A DNA stretch of 64,000 nt from Asterias rubens (taxonomy: Eukaryota > Echinodermata > Asteroidea > Forcipulatida > Asteriidae): positions 4,898,001 to 4,962,000 of the forward strand of contig NC_047082.1 in the NCBI RefSeq assembly GCF_902459465.1, given 5' to 3'. Shown here one piece after another: positions 34,394-46,800 of the stretch. The notes under the pieces are model-generated. The model worked only from the letters and a program-made list of their open reading frames with translations. It was not told where the DNA came from and made no database searches. Both the position numbers and the translations under genes were made by a program. How positions within the stretch are numbered: position 1 is the first letter of the stretch; each line of letters opens with the position of its first letter.

Positions 34394-34857
34394 AGAGCCG
34401 ACAATGGAAACATGTGAATTCTCCCGAAGTGTTCCACGACATAGGCACTCATTTAGCAAATCTAGAAGTTGATCATGACTGCTTGGATTCCTATGTCAGC
34501 CAATATGAGAGTACAGTCAGTGACATCTTGGATAAATACGCACCTTGGAAAACGAGATCAGTCAAGGTCCGAACTGAAGTCTCCTGGTTCAATGATGATA
34601 TTCGTACAGCGAGAAAGATCTGTCGTCAACTGGAGCGGAAGTGGCGGAAAAATGGCAAATTGGCAACACAACGACAAGAATATCGCAACCAATGTAAAGT
34701 AGTTAGGAATTTAATCAACCAGGCAAAGATCATCCATTATTCATCTCAAGTACAAGAATCCTCAGGAGATCAAAAGAAGCTCTTCAAGATAATTGGTAAG
34801 TTGTTGCTCAAACCCAAAACCCTGTCCTTCCATCCACCTACAATAACCAGGACTTAG
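34363..34857 (+). pseudogene. LINE linker between endonuclease and RT
   Basis: 164-codon frame rich in charged residues (WFNDDIRTARKICRQLERKW), as in the connector of CR1/L2-type proteins. It ends at a stop, and the RT N-terminus (34858-35369) is broken. Confidence 0.75.
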
Positions 34858-35369
34858 CAAACGAGTTCCAGAAATTCTTTGTCACCAAGATTTCAGACAT
34901 CCGCTCATCATTTTCATCAGTCCCTTACAACGTGCCGCAGACATTGCCACATCTTCAACCAGAGTGTAGACTATCTGTGTTTGAGCCTGCCACTGTTGCT
35001 GAGATTCAAAGGGTTATTATGAAATCTCCTTCAAAATCCTGTGAGCTGGATCAGTATCAACATCCATGATAAAGCAAAATATTGATATATTGTACCCTAC
35101 ATCACTAAGCTTGTAAACGAATCTCTCAGTTCCGGTTGTTTCCCAGATAGCCTCAAAGTTTCCTACATCAGGCCGCTCATCAAGAAACCAAACCTGGACA
35201 AGGAGATATTTAAAAACTACAGACCGGTTGCAAACTTAAAATATCTTGGAAAAGTCATCGAACGAGTAGTTTCATCACGTATTTCTGATCACATTCACAC
35301 TTTCAACCTGTCCGACGTGTTCCAGTCAGCATACAAGCCTTTCCATGGACCGAGGCTGCACTAGTCCGT

Positions 35370-36551
35370 GTGAGCAACGATATTCGCTCTTCTATGGACA
35401 ATGGTAACCTTACAGCACTAGTCCTGCTAGACCTGAGTGCTGCTTTTGACACTGTTGATCATAACATCCTTCTCTCTCGGCTCCAGAATCACCTTGGCAT
35501 AGAGGACACAGCCCTAGCATGGTGCAAATCGTATCTCCACAATAGAACTCAGCATGTATGTATTGGCACTGCGATATCCGACCCTGTTGTTTTGAACTAC
35601 TCTGTGCCACAGGGGTCGGTACTCGGCCCGCAGTGGTTTACACTGTACACTTTACCGATTCGTGACATCATCCTCAAATTTAATCTGAATTACCATGTGT
35701 ACGCAGACGACACTCAGCTATACATCACGTTTAAATCTTCTCAAGAAAACGCCAATGCATCTATTGCAAGACTTGAGAAATGCATCCAAGAGATTCGACG
35801 TTGGACACAACAAAACTTCCTGAAGTTAAATGATGATAAGACAGAGTTCCTTTTATTTGGGTCACGTCAACAGTTAACCAAGGTTTCAGTGCCATACATC
35901 TCCATCGGTGATGCTCGGATAGCTCCCTCGCTAAAAGCTCGGAACTTGGGGGTTATTTTTGATTCATCGATGACACTTCAGCCACACATCAACAATATTG
36001 TTCGTTTATCATCATATCACATCAGGAATATAGGTAAGATTCGCAAGTACTTGGATAAAAGTGCCACTGAAAAGGTCATTCACGCATTTGTTACTTCTCG
36101 TCTTGACAACGGCAATGCTCTTCTATACAGTCTACCTAACAACCAGATTTCCCGACTTCAACGGCTCCAAAATACTGCTGCCCGCATTGTGACACTGTCT
36201 AGAAAATCCTGTTCTATCACCCCCATTCTGAAACAACTACACTGGCTCCCTATCTCTCAACGAATCATCTTCAAGCTGATGCTCATTGTCCACAAAGCTC
36301 TAAATGGCAAGGCTCCCCACTATATTTCTGAACTGCTTCAAGTTTACACTCCATCAAGGAATCTTCGATCAAGTTCCATGCTTCTCCTCATTGAACCCAA
36401 GTCTCGACACTCATGGGGTGACAGGTCTTTTTCTTCAGCCGCGCCACGCATCTGGAACTCTCTACCACTTAATCTTCGATCTTGTGTTTGTACCCCAAAA
36501 TTCAAGTCTCTTCTCAAAACTTATCTTATGTCACAGGTTTTCAATGACTAA
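35370..36551 (+). pseudogene. LINE reverse transcriptase core and C-terminus
   Basis: 393-codon frame. RT motif A is LVLLDLSAAFDTVDH, motif B is SVPQGSVLGP, and motif C is HVYADDTQLY with the YADD catalytic pair. LKLNDDKTEFLLFGS follows. The post-RT region contains LHWLPISQRI and APRIWNSLP. The fingers upstream of motif A are out of frame, so the protein is not functional as it stands. Confidence 0.9.
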
Positions 36552-36652
36552 TTTTGTTGTGTCTGTTTTTCTTTGTGTTTTGTTTTTGTTTTTGTTTTGG
36601 TTTTACTGCGCCTTGAACACCCAGCAGGGTGGATATGTGCGCATTACAAGTC

Positions 36653-36690
<38 letters not shown>

Positions 36691-36825
36691 GTCGTTGTTG
36701 TCCTTGTCGTTATCGTTCCCGTGTGGAGAAGCAGCGTATAACTGATAATGCTATTTTGTTGTGATTTACCCTCGTATAATCTCAATCTAAAACGAGCCCA
36801 CGATTCTCTTTTGCAATTTGTTAGA

Positions 36826-37566
36826 GACTCGGGACCCAACCCATTGCCAAGCGCTATACTACATTGTCCACAGTGAAAGCTGTAAAAACCATCAATCTCT
36901 TGTTAAGCCATCTTTCCTTGTTATGTTCAGACTGAGTTGTACTTCCTGGTTCGTTGTCAACACGTCATTATAACAACTTTGGGTCTGGCCCAAGTCCAAA
37001 ACCAATCCTCGAGTCTGGTTGAAAGTTGTGCACGCGACACTCTCTGAACTCTGACCTACCTACATAGTTCCCGAGTCAGTCTCTCTTAAAGGAAGTGGAC
37101 ACTATTGGTAATTACTCAAAATAATTCATAGCACAAGACCTTACCTGGTAACGAGTAATGGAGAGCTGTTGATAGTATAAAACATTGTGAGTAAAGGCTC
37201 CCTCTGAAGCAACGTAGTTTCCGAGAAAAAAAAGAGTTTGATTTCGATACCTCAGAATTAGATTTTGAGGCCCTCGAAATCAAGCAACTGAAAGCACGCA
37301 ACTTCGGTGACAAGTGTATTTTTTCTTCCATATTATCTCGCAACTTCGACGACCAGTAATGAGCTCAAATTTTCACAGGTTTGCCATTTTATGCATATGT
37401 TGAGATGTGAGAAGACTGTTCTTTGACAATAACCAGTAGTGTCCAGTGTCTTTAACGTTCAACGGGTATTTCCCCCAAGAATCCAGGTTGCTCTAACAGT
37501 CAGAAAGAAAAACAAACTTTAATGCGGGTACCATCTGTTCAATATAAAATGATCTACAGATAGGCT
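36826..37566 (+). repeat. FReD-upstream module, copy 3, left part
   Basis: Matches 17699-18440 and the same part of copy 2, including a MITE-A at 37085-37455. It stops at AGATAGGCT, where a LINE has inserted, and continues at 40203. Confidence 0.85.
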
Positions 37567-37686
37567 TTTTCAGTAATTTTATAATTTCTTTTTGCTTTGG
37601 TATTTCTCATAATCTGGTTAGGGTAGTTTTCCCTCGTTTTTCTACCTATCTGCCTGGTTTGCGTTAAACGTGGGTTTCAGTCCGTA

Positions 37687-38352
37687 TTGCTACCCTTTGT
37701 TCTTATTTTGTTCTTTGCGGAGTTCCCAGGGGTCCTTTCAATGGCTAAATTCCATTTAGCTTTGGTTTTTGGACGGGTTGCGTTCTTTAAATTATGCTTA
37801 CTCCTCTGGGAGTCTTTCAGTTACGCAACAGTATGGTATTGTTACGATGTTGACAAGCCACGCCAATTTCTTAAAAATTGGAGACCTATTTCACTTTTGA
37901 ATACCTCATATAAACTAGCCTCTTCTTGCATTTCTGATAGACTCAAAAAAGCTCTTCCTTTCATTATTCATGAAGAACAAAAGGGTTTTCTTAGTGGCCG
38001 GTATATTGGAGAAAATATTAGGCTGATGTACGACTTGCTTAATTTTACAGAAAACAATAATATTCACGGTATGTTTTTGTTAATTGATTTTGAAAAAGCC
38101 TTTGATTCAGGTTCACACAGTTTCATTTTGAAGGTTCTTGAACAATTTAATTTTGGCCCTTCCATTCAGAAATGGTTCAGTGTTTTTTATAGCGGGGCGA
38201 AAGCTTCCGTTCTTGTGAATGGTTTTCTTTCCGAATCTTTTAAGATTGAAAGAGGTTGTAGACAGCGTGATGGTTTGAGCCCCTACCTATTCCTTTTATG
38301 TGCAGAAGTGTTTGGAATGTTGATCCGAAAAGACAAAAGCTTAAAGGCATAA
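37687..38352 (+). pseudogene. Tx1/L1-like reverse transcriptase, N-terminal half
   Basis: 221-codon frame spanning RT motifs 1, 2, A and B: WRPISLLN, GFLSGRYIGENIR, LIDFEKAFDS and RDGLSPYLFLLC. A glycine-proline pair usual in motif B is changed (RDG for GDP). Confidence 0.85.
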
Positions 38353-39020
38353 TGGCTATAGCGGTTGTGAATTCAGACTTTCCCAGTATGCTGATGATAC
38401 AGTTCTTTTTTTTAGACGGCTCAGAAAGCTCCTTTGAAAAGCCCTTTGAAATACTTGCGGCCTTTGCTAGAATGTCTGGCTTAAAAGTCAACATTGACAA
38501 AACTAATGCGGTTTGGATTGGTAGCAACAAAGGGCGTAAGAAAGGGATTTGTGAGCACATCAAAGTTAACTGGGTTTTGGCTGAAAACTCTTTCAGAGCC
38601 CTTGGTATAGACTTTAACACTAATCTTGCTAGTATGGTGAGTTTGAACTACACCAAGGTCATTTCTGCTATTAAAAGTTTAATTGAGCAGTGGTCTAAAC
38701 GTAACCTAACGGTGCTGGGGAGAGTTACTGTAACAAAGTCGCTCCTTTTATCTAAGCTTACTTTTCTTATTTTAACTCTCCCCAACCCGCCTAGCATTGT
38801 TATCAAAGAATTAGACTGTATGTTCTATAACTTTATATGGAAAGGGAATGACCGTGTGTCCAGGAACCAGATGAATCAAGGCTATTGTCATGGAGGAGTT
38901 AAAATGATTGACATGCATTCGTATATAAAAACCCTTAAGGTCACCTGGATCCGCAGATTTCTAAATTCAAATAACTTGGGTTGGGTCACTCTTTTTTTGA
39001 AGATTTCGAACATTTTATGA
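38298..39020 (+). pseudogene. Tx1/L1-like reverse transcriptase, thumb and beyond
   Basis: Includes LKVNIDKTNAVWIGS, FRALGIDFNTNL and VLGRVTVTKSLLLSKLTFL, the usual post-YADD order in L1/Tx1 proteins. The YADD itself lies in a neighbouring frame at about 38388-38399. Confidence 0.8.
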
Positions 39021-39674
39021 TCCTCTAGCACTCGAGGGAGGCCACCAGGCATTGCTGATCTATTTAAAAGGGGCCGCAAATCAAAACCATTTTTGGATTG
39101 ATGTTCTTAATGCTTGGTGCAGCTTTGTTAAGTGTCATGGACCTGCCAGTCAAATTGACGCTTTGAAAAATGTGTTGTGGCATAATCAGAATATTATGGT
39201 CGGTAACAAACAAATTAACTATAAAAAACTGGGCCAAAAAGGGTGTGAACTTCGTGTGTGAAATTTTTGATTTGCAAGGTGTGGCTCTTTCTCTTGTGGC
39301 ATTTCAAAGGAAATTCAGGGTCAGAACACATTTTTTTAGAGTACGGGGGCGTGGTGAATGCAATCACACACTCCTTCCATAATGTACTGAATGGAGAAAC
39401 CTCAGAAATTGCTCGCCCTTTTTTACCATTTAATTTTGAGACTTTGTTGATGGGCATAAAGGGCTCCACCCGTCTGTACAGAGTTTTCACCTCCAGCAAA
39501 AAAGTTGTGCACAAGTTTATTGTTAAATGGGAAGAAAAAATTGGCGTGATTTTTCCGATTCCTCAATGGCACATTTTCTGTGGTTTACCCTGAACATGTG
39601 ACACCAAGTTACGTTGGTTCCAGTTTCTTTCTAAAATTGGTCGGAAGAATTCTAATCTGTGTACTTTTTGTAAA

Positions 39675-40028
39675 ATGGAAGAAGAGACACTAGTCCACTT
39701 GTTTTGTAATTGCAAGGTGTCTCTGTATTTTTGGCGCCAGATAAAACACTGGTTGACTAATACACTGAACATTAATATTAATTTTGACAACACGACCAAG
39801 CTGTTTGGTGTCCTTAATAGAAAATGGTCTGCTCTCAATTTAATTCTCATTCTTTGTCGTTTTCATATTTATCAGATGAAGATGAAAAACAGAAAGCCCT
39901 CATTTGTTCTTATCAAAAAGGAAATAAACCATTATTTTATAATGGAAAAAATGATCTTTGTTAAGAATAACAACTTGGATAAGTTCAATACCAAATGGGA
40001 GTCTTTTGTATTGCTATGTACCAACTAA
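39675..40028 (+). pseudogene. Tx1/L1-like LINE C-terminus
   Basis: EEETLVHLFCNCKVSLYFW belongs to the C-terminal Cys/His knuckle. The frame ends at a stop shortly before the poly-A tail. Confidence 0.7.
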
Positions 40029-40202
40029 ATGTCTTGCATAATCATCAAACTTCCTGTTTTTGCAATTTGCCATTTCTCTCTTAGTTTCGTTCTATAAGTA
40101 GTTGGTTTTACCAGTAGTTTGTGTAGCTTTGTACATTGAAGAAACTTGAATAAATTTCCCCCTCCAGGGAAAGAAAAAAAAAAAAAAAAAAAAAATAAAT
40201 AA

Positions 40203-40383
40203 AGATAGGCTGTTTCTCACTCAGCTGCTTCTACCCTATTTAGCAACGAAAGGAGTTGTGTTTTGTTGTTGCAGTTATAATTGAGCAAAATGGGGTTGTT
40301 TATCCGTTCGCTCTTGGTCGTTCTGATTGTGAAGTCTCTTGTTAAGCCATCTTTCCTTGTTATGTTCAGACTGAGTTGTACTT
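40203..40383 (+). pseudogene. broken third FReD gene: 5' leader and start of exon 1 only
   Basis: Leader 40212-40289 matches 26863-26942. The ATG at 40290 opens [15 protein letters not shown], the FReD-1 signal peptide with only conservative differences. After 15 codons (40334) the sequence jumps to CTCTTGTTAAGCCATC, which belongs to the upstream module (17775 region), so the gene is decapitated by a rearrangement. Its promoter side is also split off by the LINE at 37567. Confidence 0.85.
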
Positions 40384-40399
40384 GGTGGTGCATGAGACC

Positions 40400-40704
40400 T
40401 TAAATTTGTTTAAGTGTCATCGTGTTTCTACAAAAGTCCTTAATGTTTTTCCAAGTTCTGGTCTGCAATGCCACAGGACAGGACGATTCAATGTCACGTT
40501 TTCCTGGAATCTTCTTCAGCAAAATGAATCTCTGCAAGCCCTCAGTTACGTCTTTCTTTTCTTGGGCAGTCCAGGGGCGTCGCTTGAATTGTCGACGCTT
40601 GGCAGTCAAAAATATCGGAAACTTACTGGCATCAACACTGTCCTCCAAAGCTGGGTCACACGAGTCACCTGAATCACTGCTGTCCTCATCGCTGGTGAAG
40701 CCTT
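40400..40704 (-). pseudogene. last exon: acidic linker and Myb/SANT-like domain
   Basis: Acceptor TTTTTATTGCAG, then EGFTSDEDSSDSGDSCDP, then a tryptophan-bearing helical module (RRPWTAQEK, FILLKKIPGKRDIE, RTWKNIKDF) ending TLKQI and TAA at 40400-40402. It joins the large exon in phase 1. The stop codon lies only about 17 bases from the rearranged FReD fragment, so the original 3' UTR is probably lost. Confidence 0.7.
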
Positions 40705-40830
40705 CTGCAATAAAAAGAAATTAATTTTCTACAGTTAGCTTTGATTGGTTTATGGCACACAAATAACAATGTGGGACAATCCGTTGGGTTGGGTGTGTGG
40801 GATTTGGGGTGTACAGTGAATGAGGTTCAC

Positions 40831-41022
40831 AGGGGGGGGGGGGGTAGGTGATGACGGCCACAGGCCGAGTTATCAGGCCCCAAAAACAAAGAGCAATTGT
40901 TACATTTAGGTATGCTTGCTTTTTGGCGTACACACCTAAACATGTTGGCCAATCCATTGGGGGGGGGGGGGGGTGGAAGGGGGGGAGGTTGTACAGTGAA
41001 TGAATGTTATTTGGGGGGGGGG
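40831..41022. repeat. G tracts in the last intron
   Basis: Runs of 9 to 17 G at about 40831, 40959 and 41013, with GGTTGTACAGTGAATGA-like words recurring. A possible G-quadruplex-forming intron segment. Confidence 0.6.
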
Positions 41023-41074
41023 GTACCACAGTTTGAATTAAATTGGAAAGACAAGTTAAAATGGGTTTGTTTAC

Positions 41075-43111
41075 CTCCAGTAACATGCAACTCCTCCAAA
41101 GATTTGCCATGTTGCGAAACCAAGTTGCCTCTCTCCAAGCTGAGGAAAAGTCTAGACAGTTTGGTAACCCTCTGGACAGTGTCTGGCAACTGGTAGTACT
41201 CACGATGGACCTGCAAATCATGACCCATGAAGTCTGCAAGTGTTTCAAGCTGATGTTCATTCAAGGCCAGAATTTGTGAAACAGTCGCTACATACGAAGC
41301 TTTGTAGACCGCATGCTACCAGCATTCTCAAGGCCCGCCTCATTTGCATATGCTCGTAGACAGTCGCTTCCTCGTATATGACCTGAGCCTCCGTAACAAC
41401 TTCGTGCGAATAAGAATATATTGTCTTGTGCCACTCCAGCTGCATTTCTATTTGCGACCAGAGCCTTCAACCACGCCATCACATCAGTACCAAGAAGCAC
41501 AGGAACAGTTCTGCCCCTCCTACCAACTATTTCAATGACTTGGAACATTTTACAGAGGTGCCGTTCAAGATCAGTCATCACGCAATCACCATTCACAATG
41601 GCTGCACTACTGCGCTTGTGAAAATCTTCCAGTTTCATTTTGGATACTTCCCCCTGTCGTCTGCGGTTGAAGATAATGAGATGGCACAGTGTGACTTCAT
41701 TCAATTTCTTCCAAGCTGGTGTAATTTCATGGCCCTTAGCAGAGTGTAGGAGCTGCACTTCCCTGTTGCCAGTTTCATGAAGGAACGATGAGATTTTCAC
41801 CACATCTGCATTTGTGGGGAGATCAGCACGTTTGTTACGCTTTCCTTGGTACAGTGTTCTGTGGGCATGGGTTGACACAAGTTCTGGCCACTAAATTTCA
41901 CATAACTGCCTAAACTGTTTGGCCTGTTCCGCTTTTTGCCTAAGATTAAACTCTAAAGCACTTGCTTGCAGTATGAGTGCACATCTCTTGATGGAATGTC
42001 CAATCTTGAGTGCTAGAGATGGAACGTGATACATCTGTTTTCCTTCACTGAAGCCGGCGACATCATGAACAGCCTTGACGATATCAATCAGATGGCGGGG
42101 ATGCACGAATACTTCCAGTGATGCATTTGGTTGGTGGGTGTTTTTTCTCAGTTGTATAACAAAACGACCAAGTTCTCGTAGTTTGTTCCGAATGTAGCCA
42201 TGTTGTGTAACATCGTGGCCAAGTCTGAGGTATTCACGTTTGGCAACTTCCAGAATCAAAGAATCATTCTTGACAATCAGACCAACATTGTCTCTCCTCA
42301 TAGAACTAAGAACCTTGTTCAACTGGAAAGATACACCAGCAGGGGGTGGTTTTAACAAATCACTATTGTTAGCTACTCGCCCCCTAACACGACCTATCCT
42401 ACTGCTACCATCAGTCTGTGCAGGGAGAGCAGGCTTAAGTGGGCACTGATGACGCCAAAGATCAAGACGCACGTAATAGCCATAACAATGTATGCATGGT
42501 CCATATGCGTGTGGAGATGCTTCATGATTTGGTCTGTATACTATAATAAGGACACCCTTTCCCTCTCTAAGGACTTGGCAATTGTGTCTGTGATTACCCA
42601 TATTGCGGATGTATAACAGAAGTTTCTTGCGGGCAGTAAAATCCGTCTCCGATGCTATCTCTACAACTTCCCTCTCCTCTTTGTGACGCGACTGAAGATG
42701 ACGGGGTAACTTGGCCTGAGGCTCATCACAGTAAAAGCAATATTGTTTTTTGTCCCATTTCCTTTGTCCACCGACATTATCGGTCTGCATGACTGTTACG
42801 GCACACTTCTCACTAGAATCATTTGTTTCACATCCTACAGCTTCATTGCTTTGGTGAAGCTCGGCAGTTTCTAAAATAGCTTGTGGGTCATCGTCATTCC
42901 AGGAACTGGTGTTGGGGTTGACAGAACTTGAAGGATCAGACTGAAAAACAGCTTGTGGGTCATCGTCATCCCAGGAACTGGTGTTGGGGTTGACAGACCT
43001 TAAAGGATCAGACTGAAAAATAGCTTGTGGGTCATCGTCATCCCTGCAATTGGTGTTGGGGTTGACAGACTTTGAAGTATTACACTGAAAATCTGATGTT
43101 TGATGGGCCAG
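41075..43111 (-). pseudogene. large exon: acidic 24-residue repeats, C2H2 fingers, recombinase-like core
   Basis: From the 5' side: three 72-base repeats (about 42876-43091) encoding SVNPNTSSWDDDDPQA-type units. Next come two finger-like motifs (CFYCDEP with RHLQSRH; CIHCYGYY with LWRHQC) and a helical region (KLRELGRFVIQLRKN). The core resembles tyrosine recombinases: FNRRRQGEVSKM (about 41645-41680) fits box I Arg, TKLR..ATVSQ fits the second Arg box with the His replaced, and FMGHDLQVHREYY fits GH..Y. One in-frame TAG at 41891 interrupts an otherwise continuous frame, and a small deletion near 41291-41310 shifts the last part. Confidence 0.75.
42876..43091 (-). repeat. 72 bp coding tandem repeat, three units
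   Basis: CTTGTGGGTCATCGTCAT on the plus strand recurs at 42880, 42952 and 43024. Period 72, hence 24 codons, so the frame is kept. Confidence 0.85.
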
Positions 43112-43769
43112 CTAGCAAGGAAAAGATAAATGACATAATTAACACCACTGAGATATGATTAGGATTATGACAGGAATTAAATATATATGGTTGAGTGGAT
43201 CAGCGTGCCCTTAAATTGATAGGCAAATAATACATAAGCACTAAGCTAGTCAGAACTTAAAGGAACACGTTGCCTTGGATCGGTTGAGTTGGTCTATGAA
43301 AAGCGTTTGAAACCGTTTGTTATGAAATGCATATGGTTAGAAAGATAATTTACAAGTAGAATATAATGATCCACATTGCCCAGAATTTAAGGAAATTTAA
43401 CACATTACGTCCCTTTCACCGAGTTTTGCAATGATGTCTTCAAAATAATTTACAAAATATGTTAATTTGAAAATGTTTGTATAAAAAATCAGTTTCCCCC
43501 ATAATTACCATATTTTTGGTATGATTGTTATGAAACGTGGCAAGCTTGTTTATTTTTACATGATCAATTTATTATCAACCTAGAATTGCTGTGTGGGGTG
43601 CTATGATTGATAAATTTTTCCCATTTAAGGAGAAAAATTGCATTTAATTATTTATTTATTTTTTCACGCAAAATACAATAAGCAAGCGGTGTATTTTTAA
43701 ATAACATTATGCATGTTATGTGCATTGTGTTCAATATTCTCATCCAAATCCTATTCCTTGAGAACTTAC
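43112..43769. other. intron with a half MITE
   Basis: 43256-43480 starts TTAAAGGAACACGTTGCCTT, a TTAA-bounded MITE end; its partner end is not found. A similar short end occurs at 54372-54390. Confidence 0.5.
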
Positions 43770-43879
43770 TCAGTTGGGTTGGGGTTGGGATTAGCCACAG
43801 CTTGACTAGATGAAGCCCTTGGTACTAATGGTATGGTATCATCTAAATCGTCTGTCCCTTCGGGGTGCGGAAGCCGCAG

Positions 43880-46800
43880 TCAAACAACACCGCAAGTAGA
43901 TGCACGTACCTGAAAAAAGTTGAATACATGTACGTAGAACTTGTATTGAAGGCATTGGGAAAATTTAATTGAATTTAGTACATTTTTTTTTCTCTAGTAG
44001 TAGTACAATATATACATTGAACTGAAACCACCCAAAAAAAGATATGTGCTGCCCTGACTTGTGTTTGGATGTATACGTCAGTTCTTCACACTCAATTGAT
44101 GATTACTTTTTGGGATTTGTTTTTTATGTATGTACCAGTACATAATTCCCAGCCGCCCCCCCCCCCTCCAATCATGCCAATAAAACTGTGCAATCAATTC
44201 TTTTTTAAATTATCAGCAAAAGAAGATCCACAACTACATAAAATTCTAGAACTACCTTTTTGAAACCTTTTGGGTGAACAAAGAAACATTGACTAAAGCG
44301 GGGATACAAACCTGAATCTTCAGGATGATGTGCCGGCACTTTACCAACTGAGCTACAGGTATATAGCCCTATGTTGGCATTCTCCCGATTTTTGTCAATA
44401 TCATTTGTCAGTCAGGAGTCATGCAACCGTACACTGCCCTAACGCCAGGGATCACTCAACCAAGTTACGATAACATGGGAAGAGGCATCGAAGGATGCAC
44501 GATAAGGTGATGTGATTTTTTCCCTATAAATAATGTAATAAACCACAAGGGAAACTGACTGGATAAATTTAAACCACCGTAGGTCTAGATTTAGCTCAGT
44601 TGGTAGAGCACTGGAACATCAACTCAGAGATCGCAGGTTAAAATTCAGCTCGACTCAACTTTTCTCTGTTGACCCAAAAGTTTACAACTTTTTTGCACAC
44701 AGATTTCATTCATTTAAATGTCCCAATCATCACAAACCTAATGCTTACCAGACCAGGATCGGGTAATGCATCATCCTCGTCAGAAATATCCGACACCTCT
44801 CCAAACATATCTCTCTGTTGAAAGAGGATGGATAAAAGGAAATTAACTCTGTCCTTTGATGAGCAATTCAACTAATGTCAAATGTGTTTATACTAATTCC
44901 AGGTCATTAATTATGAAGACATAACAAGCAAAATGTTTTAAAATGTCCGATGTCCTTTAAATAACAATCAATTGCTTCAATGAGCTTCTTCATCTGACTG
45001 GTTGAGCATTCACCTTGTGAGAACTGATCAAATTACAACAGTATTTAGTTCATATTTTCCTGAATTTGCGGTGCATGAGCTGAAAGAGTGCTTAAAATAA
45101 CCACTTGTTTTAATAAGTGGCTTCAAAAAGGACTTGTCAATTGTAGTCACCAAAGGTGTTTTTCTGAAAAGTGTTACAAGGAGAACTTCTTTATGGAAAA
45201 CAGGGGGGGTGTGTTGGCCTTTCAGTTCTTTTCTGGTATTGCTCTGGAAACTAAAAACATTGAACAATCGAGCAAATGGGTGCAAAACACAAGATAATGT
45301 TGAATAAAAACAAATGAAAAATCACGTATACTTACGAGGGGGTCTACTTTTGTGATCAGATACAACCTGATCTTCTGGGTCTTGCAATATCCCAAGTAAG
45401 ACTCGATGGTAAAGGTGGTTGTGGACCCATCTTCTAGAGTCAGCTCATGTTTGATGACATCCCCGACGTAATTTCCCAGGGAAAGAGTCAGGTGGGCAAC
45501 TTCAAGGTCTCCATTTTTGCCACCTGGGAAGAACAAGTTCTTGAGGCGACCAAGCACTTCTGCATATGTCATAGATTTATCTAGATGAATCTGGAAGGTG
45601 CCCCCACCTTTTGAGGAGTACACCTGCTTGAATTGGTCTTTGATGGGGTCATAGTGTTTCCAGCCCACAGTTACCATCTGTTGTTTAACCTTGTTGAAAC
45701 AAAAAAGAAAAATATAATTTTAAACGTTACAAAACTCTAGTTGGAAGACATGATATTTTCATTTTTTTTTGTCATGTGACTAGACCACATAAATGGCTTT
45801 TTAAATTTGTAAAATGACATTTGGACCATTAATTGACACTTAATATCTTAATATATAGATTATAAAAGTTAATCATGTTAGCCGTGCATATTTCACAGTT
45901 TTTAGTGATAATATTTTTATGATCCTTAAATATAACAATGCAATATTGTGGAGGAAGACCACATATCTTAAAAGCATGAAGAAATGATGAACATAATGAA
46001 TTAAAAATCAAGTTTATCGTTAGATATTCTTGAGTATACAAATTTTTGCAATCAAATTTTAAGGAAGATGAAAATGTTGCAATTTGCTCATTGACGTTTG
46101 CCTGCATGCTTACTGAAAGCGGGAGGTCGGTCTTTGAACTCCTCTTTCTCTTTTTTTCACGCATGCTGCGTATAAGGCCACACACGTCCCTTGGCCGCGT
46201 TCTTCCTGCAAGATTAATGCACAAAGTGTACGCAGTGAAAACTATTCAAATAGACTATTATCATTTTATAGCAACAAAAATTAAATAAAGAAATGAATAA
46301 ATGCCGAAATAATAATAATAATAATAATAAAAAGTGATGTTTGAAGCTTTTCTAGCAATAGTTTCTTATAATAATAATAATATTAAATGAAAACATAGCA
46401 ACACCGGTGGCGCAGATAGAAGTTCCTCTCACTTAAATCTCAACTGAGAGAGTAAATAAATGAAGAAGAACCGTTAATGACAGGAGGGGTTTTGAGTCAG
46501 TTCTTGAAATCAAGAAAGCTAGTCTCACTTTTTACTGCACAGTGTGTGTTTTCTTATCATATGCACGGGTTTGGTGTATCATTGTCTCTGGAATAAAAGA
46601 CAACTTTTCTATTCAAATCCAGCAGTTATTATTGTTTTTTGAAACTAAAAGAACATTGTCTTTAACATTTCTCTTTACATCTCATCCAACCTCATTTACC
46701 ATGGTAACTCCAGGCAATATTATATGGGTCATAATATAATGCAAGCAAGTACAATCACTGCATTTATGTACATTCTCCTCAGACAGAAGTTGGAAATACA

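Larger units (their letters stand above)
33007..36690 (+). mobile_element. near full-length APE-type LINE (CR1/L2 group), decayed
   Basis: A leader with the first ATG at 33129, then endonuclease and reverse transcriptase regions, and a 3' end of about 13 ATT repeats (36652-36690). TTGTCGTTGT occurs at 32997-33006 and again at 36689-36698 and may be the target duplication. The coding region shifts frame about 33540 and 34380 and is broken between 34858 and 35369. A 5'-truncated sister lies at 22367. Confidence 0.85.
37567..40202 (+). mobile_element. 5'-truncated Tx1/L1-like LINE with poly-A tail and 9 bp target duplication
   Basis: AGATAGGCT flanks both sides (37558-37566 and 40203-40211), and the element ends in a poly-A run. 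Encoded pieces: NWRPISLLNTSYKLASSCIS, LIDFEKAFDS (RT motif A), IERGCRQ.DGLSPYLFLLCAE (motif B region) and QYADDTVLF at about 38385 (motif C). A C-terminal knuckle has CTFCKMEEET, then HLFCNC. Several shifts break it (frames 37687-38352, 38298-39020, 39258-39593 and 39675-40028). Non-functional. Confidence 0.9.

Noticed and set aside
36304-36764. Frames overlapping the LINE 3' end (145 and 63 codons)
   Set aside because: Off-frame shadows of the reverse transcriptase C-terminus and its ATT tail.
40721-41260. 179-codon minus frame
   Set aside because: Partly antisense to G tracts and off-frame relative to the recombinase-like exon; proline-rich only because of poly-C.
44583-44656. Functional tRNA gene
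   Set aside because: The A box is good, but the B box is degenerate and the acceptor and anticodon stems do not pair, so it is called a SINE head or pseudogene.
45829-46224. 131-codon minus frame as an independent gene
   Set aside because: Its start is exon 4 of the SAM gene; the rest reads past a good GTAAGC donor into intron.
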